DNA of 64,000 nucleotides from Halalkalicoccus sp. NIPERK01. Its GTDB lineage: Archaea > Halobacteriota > Halobacteria > Halobacteriales > Halalkalicoccaceae. The translations under genes were made by a program, and so were the position numbers. Position 1 is the first letter of the stretch. The number at the start of each line of letters is the position of its first letter. Below the pieces are notes generated by a model. It did no database searches, was not told where the DNA came from, and saw only the letters and a list, made by a program, of their open reading frames with translations. The stretch spans positions 1 through 64,000 of the forward strand of contig NZ_JASVVV010000003.1 in the NCBI RefSeq assembly GCF_030287405.1, in the 5' to 3' direction. Below are positions 36,791 through 45,621 of this stretch, piece by piece.

Positions 36791-37081
36791 TCACTGGATG
36801 TGGCCTTCGCGCCGGAGCTGGTCGGCCTCGCCCTTCTCGTAGCGCCAGGTCACGTCGGCCTTCTCGTCCTGCCAGTCCCACGGCTCGACGAGCACGACGT
36901 CGTTCTCGCGGATCCAGATCCGCTTTCGCATCCGGCCGGGGATCCGTGCGGTTCGCTCCCGTCCGTCGGCACACCGGACCTTGATCCTGTTCGCGCCGAG
37001 CATCTCCGTTACCGTGGCGAACACCTCGCCCTCGTCGGGCATCCGGAGGTCGTTTCGTCCCCCGTTGCCGTCGTCGCTCAT
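36791..37081 (-). CDS. eif1A: Translation initiation factor aIF-1A
   Basis: 96 residues, an S1-like OB fold: [32 protein letters not shown] (first half) and [27 protein letters not shown]. It binds the decoding site of the small ribosomal subunit during initiation. It precedes rio1, a gene order common in archaea. Confidence 0.96.
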   Translation of the reverse strand: MSDDGNGGRNDLRMPDEGEVFATVTEMLGANRIKVRCADGRERTARIPGRMRKRIWIRENDVVLVEPWDWQDEKADVTWRYEKGEADQLRREGHIQ

Positions 37082-37282
37082 GTCTCTGGATTCGATAGGA
37101 CGCGGTTTAAATCCGCCGGAGGCACGCGTCAGGGGTGTACACCGCCCGCTTGCCCACCCCCGATATCGTTTCTGCCTCGCCGGTGGCCTCGCGCCCGTCC
37201 TCGTGGGTCGGCCTCGCGGTGAAAGCGCTGCTCTCGGGGATGCTCGTCGGTTCGGGACAGGATGGTGTAGCCATCGATCCGG

Positions 37283-39247
37283 TCAGCGGCTCTCGGCGCG
37301 GTGTTCGCTGATGAGCTGATCGACCATCGAGGCGTTCCGCTCGCGCCGGCGCTGCTCGGCCCGTTCGTGCCAGCCCTCGACGACCGCCTCGACCTCGCTC
37401 TCGCGGGCGACGGCGAGTTCGTCGACCTCCCGGATCGCCACCTCGCTCGCGGCTCCTACGGGAATCCCCTCCTCGAAGAGGACCTCGTCGGCGCTCTCGG
37501 AGAGGCCGCCGTTCTTGAGGACGACCCGCGGGGAGACCGCGGCGAGGCGCTCCGCGGTTCGCGGTCCCGCGCCGCTCGCGTCCCGAAGCAAGATTACGTC
37601 GCCCTTCGAGAGGCCGTAGGCCTCCTCGGCGGCCTCGATCGCGTCGAGGGTGAACTTCTCGATCGGCTTTACGGGGACCAGATCGCGCTCCTCGCCCTCG
37701 ACATCCGCGAAGTTCGAGTGATCGAGCTTCCAGAGCTCCTTGAGCCGGTCGAGCTTCTCCGAAAGCGCGTCGCGTTCCTCGCGGGCCTCGTCGCGCTCGC
37801 GCTCGAGGCGGTCGGTCTCGCGTTCGAGGCGCGTGATCTCGCGTTTCCGCCGGACCTCCTTTCGCTCCTCGCTGCGGCGCTCGGTGAGGTCGGCTTCGAG
37901 GTCGTCGATCCGTTCGTCGCGCTCCTCGACGGTGTCCTTCAGGTCGCTCACGTGGGCCTTGAGCCGGTCGACCTGCCGTTCGAGGTCCGCGATGCGCTTT
38001 TGCTCGGGGCTCCGCTCGGGTTGGGCGTGGGCGGTGGCCTCCTCGTCGTCGCTCTCGTCCTCCCGGTGGGAGTCGAGGACCGCCTCGACGCTCTCGCCGC
38101 CGACGACGCGGGCGATCACCTCGCCGGTATCGATTCGTGCAGGTGTCTTCCGTGCGACCCGCTCGAACTGCTCCGCGTGGTCGTCGTGGGCGAACAGCGC
38201 CGCCGCGATCGCGTCGCGCTCGTGGTCGTTGTCGTAGCCCTCGTTTCGAGTGCGGTGTTGTTTCTCGTCGACCGGCAGGTCCGTCCCGGGGATCCAACTC
38301 GCCGCGTCGAAGCTCCGGCGGATCTTCTCGACGGTGTTGGGCATCGGCCGGACGTCCGCCGCGACGAGGAAGGGCCGGCCGCGCTCGACGATCCACTCGA
38401 TGACCGCGGCGGTGTCGGCGGTTCGCGTCGAGAGCACGTCGAGGACCCCCCCGTCGATGCCGACGATGGCAACGGCCGTCGTCGTACCGGGATCGATCCC
38501 GACGAGCACGTAATCGCGGCGTTTCGCGAGCGGTTCGAACTCGATTCCGTCGGTCCGTTCGCGCTCCATCTCGACGCGGACGTCGCCGGCCCGCCCCGTC
38601 GAGACCGGGATCTCGCCCGGTTCGGCCTTGACGACGAAGACGGCCTTCGAGTAGCCGCCGTACTTCTCGGTCGGGTTCACCTCGTAGTCGAGGCCCGCCC
38701 CCTTGAGCTCCGATTCGATCTCGCGCGAGCGCTTCTTCACCGCGCCGTGGATCCGGCGGGTGTAGCGGTCGGCGCTCCAGCCCCCCTTGCCGGTCGAGCG
38801 GCCACGCGAGACCTTGATCCGGGTGGTGTTGGTGAAGGCCCTGACCTCGTGGCCGACGTTGCCCGCCGCGAGTCGGGCGGCGGCCTCGGCCTCCTTCATC
38901 GGCTTCTTCCCGTAGGGGACGCCGTGGCGCGAGGCCACCCGCGAGAGGGGTTCGGGTCGCTCGGCACCGGTGACCTGCACCAGTGTCGTCCCGCTCGGCA
39001 GGTCCCGGAGGAGGCCCACGAGGGCGTCCTTGTCGGCAGCGAGTTCGTAGACGTTGTCGGTCGCGAGGATGTCCGGTTTCTCGCGCTCGATCAGCCGGCA
39101 GAGCTTCCGGTAGGAGACCACGTCACGATCGACGTGTTCGCCATCGAACGCGACGACGGCGTACGAGGGTGCGTCGCCCCGGACGTCGCCGCTCTGGATG
39201 TCGACGCCGAAAATCAGCGTATCGAGGGCACTCGTTCGCGCACTCAC
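37283..39247 (-). CDS. DUF460 protein (RNase H-like domains with coiled coil)
   Basis: 654 residues. An RNase H-like domain is split in the family: an N-terminal part (LIFGVDIQSGDV ... YAVVAFDGEHVD) and VLVGIDPGTTTAVAIVGIDG near residues 245-264, with IAAALFAHDDH giving later acidic residues. A coiled coil of about 110 residues (430-540) follows and a C-terminal region with charged helices. DUF460 is archaeal and likely acts on nucleic acids, but no activity is established. Confidence 0.88.
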   Translation of the reverse strand: MSARTSALDTLIFGVDIQSGDVRGDAPSYAVVAFDGEHVDRDVVSYRKLCRLIEREKPDILATDNVYELAADKDALVGLLRDLPSGTTLVQVTGAERPEPLSRVASRHGVPYGKKPMKEAEAAARLAAGNVGHEVRAFTNTTRIKVSRGRSTGKGGWSADRYTRRIHGAVKKRSREIESELKGAGLDYEVNPTEKYGGYSKAVFVVKAEPGEIPVSTGRAGDVRVEMERERTDGIEFEPLAKRRDYVLVGIDPGTTTAVAIVGIDGGVLDVLSTRTADTAAVIEWIVERGRPFLVAADVRPMPNTVEKIRRSFDAASWIPGTDLPVDEKQHRTRNEGYDNDHERDAIAAALFAHDDHAEQFERVARKTPARIDTGEVIARVVGGESVEAVLDSHREDESDDEEATAHAQPERSPEQKRIADLERQVDRLKAHVSDLKDTVEERDERIDDLEADLTERRSEERKEVRRKREITRLERETDRLERERDEAREERDALSEKLDRLKELWKLDHSNFADVEGEERDLVPVKPIEKFTLDAIEAAEEAYGLSKGDVILLRDASGAGPRTAERLAAVSPRVVLKNGGLSESADEVLFEEGIPVGAASEVAIREVDELAVARESEVEAVVEGWHERAEQRRRERNASMVDQLISEHRAESR

Positions 39248-39307
39248 GACCGTCGGTAGGGAAGCGAGATATATTAACGATACGCCGACCGGGGACCGGT
39301 TTCGGTG

Positions 39308-40228
39308 CTAATCGGGGAACGAGACCTCGATCTCCATCCCGTCCTCGGCGACGAACGCCCCTTCGCACTCCTCGCGCGCCTCGCGGGCGAGTCGGGAGGC
39401 GTCGCCCGCGTACCGCGAGGAGACGTGCGTCAGCGCGAGCCGTTTCACACCGGCGCCTGCGGCGAGTTCGCCGGCCTCGCGCGCGGTCGCGTGGCCCGTC
39501 TCGCGGGCGCGACCCGCCCAGTCGTCGCCGAACGTCGCGTCGTGGATCAGCAGGTCCGCGCGATCGGCGACCTCGCGGACCGCCTCGCTCGGGCGAGTGT
39601 CGCCCGTGTAGACCACCTTGCGGCCCGACCGCGGCGGGCCGACGACCTGTTCGGGATCGATCACGGTGCCGTCGTCGAGTTCGACCGATTCCCCGGAGTG
39701 CAGCGCGCTGAACTTCGGGCCGACGGGCACGCCCAACGCCTCGGCGCGCTCGCGGTCGAACCGGCCCTTCCGATCGGCCTCGACGAGCGCGTAGCCCACC
39801 GACCGGGTGCGGTGTTCGGTGCGGAACGCCCGAATCTCGTACTCCTCGCGTTTGTGAACGACCTCGCCGGGGGCGACCTCGCGGACCTCGACGGGGTAGC
39901 CCAGGCGGGTGTCGAGCGCGCCCACCAGGTCCTCGACCGTATGGCGGGTCCCACGAGGGGTATGAATGGCGAGCGGCTCGGCCCGGTCGTTGAAATCGAG
40001 CGTCTGGAGGAGTCCCGGCAGCCCGAGGACGTGATCGCCGTGGACATGGGTGAGGAAGATCGCCGAGATCGAGAACCCCGTCCGAAAGCGCATCATCTGG
40101 CGCTGGGTGCCCTCCCCGCAGTCGAAGAGCAACTCCTCGCCCTCGCGGTTGACGTGGATCGCGCTCGGGTTCCGCTGGGCGGTGGGAACCGCGCCGCTGG
40201 TTCCCAGAAAGGTCACGCGTAAGGTCAT
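39308..40228 (-). CDS. rnz: Ribonuclease Z (tRNA 3'-processing)
   Basis: 306 residues, the short form. It cuts pre-tRNA 3' trailers. Blocks: VTFLGTSGAVPT at the start, LLFDCGEGTQRQMM, the metal site THVHGDHVLGLPGLL (about residues 60-74), VYTGDTRPS, LIHDATFGDDWAG and LTHVSSRYAGD. In haloarchaea the enzyme is important because 3' ends are not encoded as CCA. It starts 140 bp left of the CRISPR array, on the opposite strand. Confidence 0.95.
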   Translation of the reverse strand: MTLRVTFLGTSGAVPTAQRNPSAIHVNREGEELLFDCGEGTQRQMMRFRTGFSISAIFLTHVHGDHVLGLPGLLQTLDFNDRAEPLAIHTPRGTRHTVEDLVGALDTRLGYPVEVREVAPGEVVHKREEYEIRAFRTEHRTRSVGYALVEADRKGRFDRERAEALGVPVGPKFSALHSGESVELDDGTVIDPEQVVGPPRSGRKVVYTGDTRPSEAVREVADRADLLIHDATFGDDWAGRARETGHATAREAGELAAGAGVKRLALTHVSSRYAGDASRLAREAREECEGAFVAEDGMEIEVSFPD

Positions 40229-40367
40229 GGCCGGGATTGTCGACGAGGTGCCTAAACGGGTTCGGCTCGTCGTCGACCCCCGGGGGTTCGTCGACTACTG
40301 ACGGTCGACGGAAATACTAAGTCGTAGCTGCGTGTTGTGGACGCTGTCGCCCGCGAATCGGGCACGG
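40229..40367 (+). promoter_or_regulatory. Probable CRISPR leader
   Basis: The 139 bp between the rnz start and the first perfect repeat. It contains an A/T-richer stretch (GGAAATACTAAGTCG near 40308-40322) about 50 bp before repeat 1. The opposite end of the array carries the decayed repeat, so this is the leader side. The promoter is inferred. Confidence 0.5.
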
Positions 40368-40988
40368 GTTTCAGACGAACCCTTGTGGGGTTGAAGCTCG
40401 ACCGGGGCGAGGACACGGAGATGGGTATCGAAGGTTTCAGACGAACCCTTGTGGGGTTGAAGCAACAACTGGGATAACGACGAGTATCCGGGGTATATCG
40501 TTTCAGACGAACCCTTGTGGGGTTGAAGCAACTTCTACGATCGGCTGACGTCCGGCGAGTATACGGTTTCAGACGAACCCTTGTGGGGTTGAAGCCGACA
40601 GCGAATTGGTCGTTACAATCAAGCCGGACGGTTTCAGACGAACCCTTGTGGGGTTGAAGCGACTCGACGAAGATGACGAGCGAGATGTCGTCCGTCGTTT
40701 CAGACGAACCCTTGTGGGGTTGAAGCTTTCTGTGGCTCGACAACAAATTGATTGATATCCTCGTTTCAGACGAACCCTTGTGGGGTTGAAGCTTCTTCCC
40801 ATCCCTCCGAACCACCACTATTGATAGTGGTTTCAGACGAACCCTTGTGGGGTTGAAGCGACGAGTTCGGCGCGGACGCCAGCCCCGACGAATGGTTTCA
40901 GACGAACCCTTGTGGGGTTGAAGCGATGCCGAGGAGTGGCTCAGTGTCGACTGGCGCGGTTTCAGACGAATCCTTGTGGGGTCGAAGA
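40368..40988 (+). CRISPR. CRISPR array, 10 repeats and 9 spacers, no adjacent cas genes
   Basis: The 30-bp repeat begins GTTTCAGACGAACCCTTGTG and ends GGGTTGAAGC. It is perfect nine times (starts 40368, 40434, 40500, 40566, 40631, 40697, 40763, 40830, 40895); a tenth at 40959-40988 has three changes. Spacers are 34-37 bp (36, 36, 36, 35, 36, 36, 37, 35, 34) and all differ. The repeat is the haloarchaeal type I-B kind. The terminal decay on the right places the leader on the left, with transcription on the plus strand, giving a crRNA handle ending in UUGAAGC. No cas gene is in the window, so Cas proteins must act in trans if the array is active. Confidence 0.98.
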
Positions 40989-41042
40989 CCGATATCCGTA
41001 CAGTCAGCCGCTTCAAAGCGGACGTGGAGACGGATCTCCCAC

Positions 41043-41447
41043 TCAGATTTCGTACTCGATAACGTCCAGCACCTCTCGCACTCCCTCCTTCCAGAAGTGC
41101 TCGTCGCCGGTAACGAACGCTGCCCCGTGCTCCCGCGCGTTCGCGGCGATCAGCCCGTCAGGCAGGTGGGTGGGGACGCCGAGATCGAGCAACTCGCGCT
41201 GTAGCTCGCCGGCTTCGCGCGCCGTTTCGATCGTCACCGGCAGGACGTCCATCGAAGCGGTGATGGCGGACTCGATGGTCGGTACGTCCCCGCCGATATA
41301 TCCGTACAGCGATCCCATGAACGCCTCGTAGACGACGACCGTCGAGACGGTCCACCGGCGATCCTCGTATCGCCGTAAGAATCGCCTCGCCTCCTCCTTT
41401 CCGTCGAGATAATCGCTGAGAACCGTGTTATCCAGACAGAGCGTCAC
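41043..41447 (-). CDS. vapC: VapC-type PIN-domain toxin
   Basis: 134 residues. A PIN-domain ribonuclease: LCLDNTVLSDYLDG (first Asp), VVVYEAFMGSLYGY (Glu), PDGLIAANAREHGAAFVTGDEHF (Asp pair). It would cut RNA when not held by its antitoxin. Its ATG overlaps the vapB stop (ATGA), the standard toxin-antitoxin arrangement. It lies 55 bp right of the CRISPR array. Confidence 0.92.
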   Translation of the reverse strand: MTLCLDNTVLSDYLDGKEEARRFLRRYEDRRWTVSTVVVYEAFMGSLYGYIGGDVPTIESAITASMDVLPVTIETAREAGELQRELLDLGVPTHLPDGLIAANAREHGAAFVTGDEHFWKEGVREVLDVIEYEI

Positions 41448-41680
41448 CGGTCTTCCATCCCCTCGAGATCACTGTATAACCCATCGCGTATCTCCTCGCG
41501 CACTCTCTGCAGTCCTTCCCGCGTATCGCGACCGTCGTCCGCGAGAACGCCGAACCCCGTCCATTTCCCTTCTCTCTTGGCGAGTCGAGCGATGACGTCA
41601 TCGAAGCTCTCACCCTCGCGCTTGAGCAACGCGAGCTGGGACTTCGTTCGCTCGGACACCCGGATCGACGTACTCCCCAT
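41444..41680 (-). CDS. vapB: VapB-type antitoxin
   Basis: 78 residues starting MGSTSIRVSERTKSQLALLK: a ribbon-helix-helix-like DNA-binding N-terminus followed by an extended acidic toxin-binding tail. It precedes vapC with a 4-bp overlap. The start codon lies inside a perfect inverted repeat, so the VapBC complex probably represses its own promoter. Confidence 0.88.
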   Translation of the reverse strand: MGSTSIRVSERTKSQLALLKREGESFDDVIARLAKREGKWTGFGVLADDGRDTREGLQRVREEIRDGLYSDLEGMEDR

Positions 41681-41699
41681 GCATACAGATATGTATGCA
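41680..41699. promoter_or_regulatory. vapBC autoregulatory operator (perfect palindrome)
   Basis: TGCATACA and TGTATGCA are perfect 8-bp arms around GATA. The left arm overlaps the vapB start codon. On the minus strand a TATA-like CTTAAATGG lies just upstream (41703-41711), so the site covers the region between TATA box and start of a leaderless promoter. This is the expected place for VapB binding. Confidence 0.65.
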
Positions 41700-41757
41700 A
41701 CCCATTTAAGGATTCGTCCTGGCAGAACAGCCTCTAGGTTTCTTTCGCCTGGTCCGT

Positions 41758-42687
41758 TCAGTCGCCGTTGAACTCGGCTTTGAGCGTCTCCAGTTCCGCG
41801 ACACGTTCTGCATGAGCGTTGTGCTGGTGGATCGACTCGTCGTTGGACTGTTTCATCGTCACCACCGCGTCCTCTGGCAGGTCGGGGAACTCCCGGATGA
41901 CGCCCTCGGCCATCGCGCGCACGCAGTCCTCGACGAACTTCGCGTCGGCGTGGGACTCGTAGGTCATGTGGTCCTCGTCGGGCCGTTTCGCGAGGTTGTA
42001 GATCCGCGCGCTCATCGAGTCGCGCGCGACGTCGATCAGGTCGTTCAGGTCGACCTCGGGGGCGCCCTCGCTCTCGACGGTCAGCGTGGCGTGGCCGCGC
42101 TGGGAGTGGCCCGCCTGGGGCACCCGATCGAGGAACTCCGTGATGGTCCCGTCGTCGACGTCGAGGTCCTCGAGGGTCCGTCGTGCGCGGGCGGCGGACA
42201 TCCCCTGCGAACACGGGCAGACGGTCATGCCCGTCACCCGTGCGCCGATCTCCTCGCGGGTGCCCTCCTCGGTGGCAGTGGCCCCGGCGATGATGTCGGC
42301 GGTGCCCTGCGTCTCGCGCTCGGATTCAGGGGTCCGGTCGCGGATCATGTACTCCGCCTCCATCGAGACCTCCGCGCGCGTCGTGTAGTCGTGTTTGGCC
42401 AGCAGGCGCTCGGCGGCGTCGCCACAGACGTCCTCGACCCGGTAGCTCGGCTCGCTGACGGCCTCCTCGAGGACCTCGTTGATGACCTCCATGTTCCGGC
42501 TCATGTCCGCGCCCTTCCGCCAACTCGGGAGGTCGACGAACACCTCGAAGTCGGCCATGAGGACGATGGGGCGCTCGTCCGGGCGGGCGATCTTGACGAG
42601 TTTCTCGACGCCGGTGACGCCGACCTGGCTCAGTCCGACGGTCACGTCGGGTCGATCGGCCTGGACGTCCGGCAGTTGCCTGCTCAT
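41758..42687 (-). CDS. mptA: GTP cyclohydrolase MptA (type IV / FolE2 family)
   Basis: 309 residues. It opens GTP at the start of archaeal pterin (tetrahydrofolate/methanopterin) synthesis. Blocks: [58 protein letters not shown] (metal Cys), [16 protein letters not shown] (metal His) and [17 protein letters not shown]. Length matches haloarchaeal MptA. A single gene, probably constitutive. Confidence 0.94.
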   Translation of the reverse strand: MSRQLPDVQADRPDVTVGLSQVGVTGVEKLVKIARPDERPIVLMADFEVFVDLPSWRKGADMSRNMEVINEVLEEAVSEPSYRVEDVCGDAAERLLAKHDYTTRAEVSMEAEYMIRDRTPESERETQGTADIIAGATATEEGTREEIGARVTGMTVCPCSQGMSAARARRTLEDLDVDDGTITEFLDRVPQAGHSQRGHATLTVESEGAPEVDLNDLIDVARDSMSARIYNLAKRPDEDHMTYESHADAKFVEDCVRAMAEGVIREFPDLPEDAVVTMKQSNDESIHQHNAHAERVAELETLKAEFNGD

Positions 42688-42736
42688 TATATGGGCGCTA
42701 GGGCCGACGGCGATTCAACGTTTCCATCTCGGTCGA

Positions 42737-43561
42737 TCAGTCGAGTTTGCCCAGCGCCTCGAAGAAGTCGACGGGGGGACCGGCGAGGCGGGCCGGTTCC
42801 TCGGCGAGGCCGATCTCGACCTGTGCCGGCGGTTCGATGGCCCGCTGTTCCTTGCCGTCGCTGATGACGTACGCGAGGTCGGCGTCGTCGACCCGCACCG
42901 TCAGCGTGTGATCGTCGCCGACGACCAGCGACGGCATCGCCTCGGTGGCACACATCTCGGTGATGACGATCCCCGAGACCCCGGGGTGGACCAGCGGGCC
43001 GCCCTCGCTCAGGTTGTAGGCGGTGCTGCCGGTCGGCGTCGAGAGCAACACGCCGTCGGCGTGCCCGCCCGTGTACAGCGAGCCGTCGACGCGGACCTCG
43101 ACCGTACAGCCCTGTCCGTGGCCCCGCTGGGGGCCCTGGACGACGACCTCGTTGACCGCGGGCATGAGCGTCCAGTCCTCGCCGCGGGCCTCGATCCGGG
43201 GGACCGACCGCGAGCGGACGGTCCCGGTCCGGCGGGCGTACTCGAGTTCCTCCCGGACCGCGCTGACGGCGCTGTCGGGCGAGACGGCATTCAGGAAGCC
43301 GACCTCGCCCAGATTCACGCCCAAAATCGGGGTCGCGCCCACCCCGCGGGCGGTGAAGAGGAAGGTGCCGTCGCCCCCGATGCTCACCACGAGGTCGCAG
43401 TCGCGCATCTCGCCCGGGTCGACGCCCGCCATCGAGAGGGCGCTCGCGGTCGCACAGTCGACCTGTACCGCCACGCCCTCCTCGCGGAGCGTCTCCCTGA
43501 GTTCGTCGGCCAGGTTCGCCGCGCGGGCGTTGTCCTTCTGGGCGACGATGCCGACGTCCAT
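42737..43561 (-). CDS. nadK: NAD kinase
   Basis: 274 residues. It phosphorylates NAD to NADP. Blocks: [17 protein letters not shown] (catalytic GGDG), [45 protein letters not shown] (substrate binding). The N-terminus [11 protein letters not shown] is the usual nucleotide-fold start. Lies 49 bp from mptA and in the same direction. Confidence 0.94.
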   Translation of the reverse strand: MDVGIVAQKDNARAANLADELRETLREEGVAVQVDCATASALSMAGVDPGEMRDCDLVVSIGGDGTFLFTARGVGATPILGVNLGEVGFLNAVSPDSAVSAVREELEYARRTGTVRSRSVPRIEARGEDWTLMPAVNEVVVQGPQRGHGQGCTVEVRVDGSLYTGGHADGVLLSTPTGSTAYNLSEGGPLVHPGVSGIVITEMCATEAMPSLVVGDDHTLTVRVDDADLAYVISDGKEQRAIEPPAQVEIGLAEEPARLAGPPVDFFEALGKLD

Positions 43562-43616
43562 ACCGAACCCTGTGCTCCCGCCGCCTAAAAACGCCTCGCC
43601 CGACCGCGGGATCGGA

Positions 43617-43943
43617 TCACTGGATCCGCCACCGGCGACACCGGATCGAGCCGTCCTCGACGGCCAGCAACTCGCCGGCGTGCTCCTCCGGGAGGTCGTG
43701 GTCCTCGATGTAGCGGGCGGTCTCGGCGAGGACCGCTCGTGGGTCGTCCCGATTCGAGAGGTTTCCGAGCGCGTCGACGAACACGGCTCCCTCGCGCTCG
43801 ACCCGATAGCCGAGTCGCCACCCGTCCCGACCCGTGTGCTCGCCGAACAGGGTCGGGCCGCCGTCCCGGCCGAGTTCGATCCGGTCGGTTTCCGTTCGCT
43901 TCCACCTCCACTCGCCCGGTGTCGTCGGCGCCTCGGCGATCAT
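43617..43943 (-). CDS. Conserved-looking haloarchaeal protein of unknown function (108 aa)
   Basis: 108 residues, [18 protein letters not shown]..., with alternating charged beta strands ([20 protein letters not shown]) and a helix ([16 protein letters not shown]). It ends CRRWRIQ. Composition is typical of a soluble haloarchaeal protein; no family recognised. It ends 55 bp upstream of nadK on the same strand. Confidence 0.6.
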   Translation of the reverse strand: MIAEAPTTPGEWRWKRTETDRIELGRDGGPTLFGEHTGRDGWRLGYRVEREGAVFVDALGNLSNRDDPRAVLAETARYIEDHDLPEEHAGELLAVEDGSIRCRRWRIQ

Positions 43944-44142
43944 GTCCGTTCGTTCTCCCTCCGTGAGCCTCGGTGTTCCCCCTGCGACTGCCAGTCCACT
44001 ATCAGCCGTCGAACACGCCCCTCTCGCCGCTCGCCGCGGCCGTCGCGTCCGTTCCGGAACGGGGCGGACCGCCCGGCTTACTTCTCCGATGAAACACAAT
44101 ATTTTTATTCTAGTCGAATACATAATATTATGGAGGCGAACG

Positions 44143-44253
44143 ATGATCCCCACACAGACGATGACGACGTTGGTCCCGCTGGTCGCCGGGTTGATGCTCG
44201 CGGAAGTCGCCGCGTCGTGGTATCTCAGGCTTCGCAGGCGACGGCTCTGGTGA
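44143..44253 (+). CDS. Possible single-helix membrane peptide (36 aa)
   Basis: 36 residues, MIPTQTMTTLVPLVAG..., a single hydrophobic helix with a strongly basic end (YLRLRRRRLW). An A/T-rich promoter-like stretch (ATTTTTATTCTAG ... ATAATATTATGG) lies 15-45 bp upstream. The frame is open further upstream. Too short for a firm call. Confidence 0.4.
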   Translation: MIPTQTMTTLVPLVAGLMLAEVAASWYLRLRRRRLW

Positions 44254-44319
44254 GCGTCTCGCGGTGGCTGGCGGGATTCGACGGGGGTCGCGTGCGATTA
44301 GTGACCCTCCGTCACGGGT

Positions 44320-44380
44320 TGCACGGGCGGCAGTGGCTGCCGGAACGGCACCAGATAGCTATCTAATCCCCGTGCCCGTA
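44320..44380 (+). promoter_or_regulatory. 61-bp duplicated upstream element, copy A
   Basis: Ungapped over 61 bp and identical at 52 positions with copy B (45622-45682). It contains the inverted repeat CGGCAG-TGG-CTGCCG, then CGGCACCAGATAGCTA and a TATA-like TATCTAATCC. It ends 23 bp before the ATG of the DUF1059-like gene. A small GGAGG-containing hairpin lies between element and start in both copies. Likely a shared operator plus core promoter. Confidence 0.6.
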
Positions 44381-44403
44381 TCCTCGCGGGGAGGAGATAC
44401 GTC

Positions 44404-44577
44404 ATGGCACAAGCTCATCGACTCGACTGTGAGAGGGAAGCCGCCGATTGTCGGTTCATCGTCCAGTCGGAAAACGAGGGGGAAGCGCTGGAGTTGGCCA
44501 GAAACCACATGCGGGACGTCCACGGGCGGGACTACACGGACGACGAACTCCGAGACGAACACCTGGAGATCGTGTAG
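44404..44577 (+). CDS. DUF1059-like small protein (57 aa)
   Basis: 57 residues, MAQAHRLDCEREAADC... with two Cys (9 and 16), a helix SENEGEALELARNHMRDVHG and an acidic end. The Cys-containing strand, a Glu-rich helix and His-Gly are the layout of DUF1059 proteins, whose function is unknown. It has the 61-bp element directly upstream and lies 93 bp before the FilR1-like regulator. Confidence 0.72.
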   Translation: MAQAHRLDCEREAADCRFIVQSENEGEALELARNHMRDVHGRDYTDDELRDEHLEIV

Positions 44578-44670
44578 TCGCCCGCGTGATCCGCTCCCTT
44601 TTGCCGTCCGCTACGCGCCGCGCGTTCCACGCGAGCGAATAGTTATAGCACCACCGTGAGTACTTCTACC

Positions 44671-45495
44671 ATGAGTCGAAACAGCACGACCCCGAGCGCG
44701 ACAGGGTCACCGATCGACGATATCGCGTATCTCGCGCGGTCGGACCACCGTGTTCCGATGCTCGTCGCGCTGACGGTCCGCCCCCGGAGTCGGGCCGAGC
44801 TCTGGGAGATGACCGGGGTTTCCTCGTCGACGATCCGACGGACGCTGCGCGAGTTCGAGGACCGCCGCTGGATCCGCAGGAACGGCTATCAGTACGAGGC
44901 GACGCGGCTGGGCGCGTACGCCGCCTCCGCGATGGCGAACCTGATCGAGCGGCTCGAAACCGAACGGAAGCTCCGGGACGTCTGGCACTGGCTTCCGGGC
45001 GAGGACAGCGGCTTCACGATCGATATGTGTGCCGACGCGGTCGTGACCGTCGCCGACGCCGACGACCCGTACCGGCCGGTGAGCCGCTTTGCCTCCTTGC
45101 TCGAAGGGACCGACCGGTTTCGGTTCGTCGGGTTCGACGTGGCCCTGTTCGAGCCGTGTAAGGAGGAGCTCTGTCGGCGGGTCACCGACGGCATGCGGAC
45201 GGAGATCATCGATCCGCCACGCGTCGCGAACTACATCCGCTCGACCTGTCCGGAGCTCTTCTCCGAGACCCTGGCGAGCGGCAACCTCACGGTCCGGTTG
45301 CACGACGAGTTACCACCCTACGGCGTCGGCCTCTTCGATCGTCGAATCGCGATCAGCGGCTACGACCCCGACGGCGTGACGGTCCGGGTGCTGATCGATA
45401 CCGACGACCCGGGGGCGCGGGAGTGGGCGAACTCGGTGTACGAGTCGTACCGACGCACGACGCCGACGATCCCGCTGGAGACGATCGTGGAGTGA
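44671..45495 (+). CDS. Winged-helix regulator with FilR1-like C-terminal domain
   Basis: 274 residues. The N-terminus is a winged helix (RSRAELWEMTGVSSSTIRRTLREFEDRRWI, about residues 32-61). The C-terminal part (EEICRRVTDGMRTEII-like stretch, LTVRLHDELPPYGVGLFD, DPGAREWANSVYESYRRTTP) has the pattern of the methanogen FilR1 middle domain found in many haloarchaeal regulators. A TATA element 28 bp before the ATG fits a leaderless transcript. It lies between the two 61-bp elements and is the obvious candidate to bind them. Confidence 0.85.
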   Translation: MSRNSTTPSATGSPIDDIAYLARSDHRVPMLVALTVRPRSRAELWEMTGVSSSTIRRTLREFEDRRWIRRNGYQYEATRLGAYAASAMANLIERLETERKLRDVWHWLPGEDSGFTIDMCADAVVTVADADDPYRPVSRFASLLEGTDRFRFVGFDVALFEPCKEELCRRVTDGMRTEIIDPPRVANYIRSTCPELFSETLASGNLTVRLHDELPPYGVGLFDRRIAISGYDPDGVTVRVLIDTDDPGAREWANSVYESYRRTTPTIPLETIVE

Positions 45496-45581
45496 CCGGC
45501 GCCACGGACGGGGCCACAAACACATCGTACCGACGGCGAGGGGGTGGCGACCCGCTCCGCCGAAGCGACGCCCCGCACGGC

Positions 45582-45597
45582 GGGGGCGCTCGCCCCC
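45582..45597 (+). terminator. GC hairpin after the FilR1-like gene
   Basis: GGGGGCG and CGCCCCC form a 7-bp stem with a two-base loop, 87 bp after the regulator stop and 25 bp before copy B of the duplicated element. It may separate the two transcription units. Confidence 0.35.
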
Positions 45598-45621
45598 AGG
45601 TGATGACCGCTTTCCATCGTC

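Noticed and set aside
37107-37274. 55-codon minus-strand frame after the DUF460 gene
   Set aside because: Starts with ATG and ends cleanly, but composition is not distinctive, and no family or promoter supports it.
40252-41016. Minus-strand frame through the CRISPR array with repeated NPTRVRLKP
   Set aside because: The protein repeat is only the translated CRISPR repeat.
41043-41680. cas2-like or other CRISPR-associated function for the genes right of the array
   Set aside because: The PIN-domain and VapB features and the ATGA overlap identify a toxin-antitoxin pair, not a cas operon.
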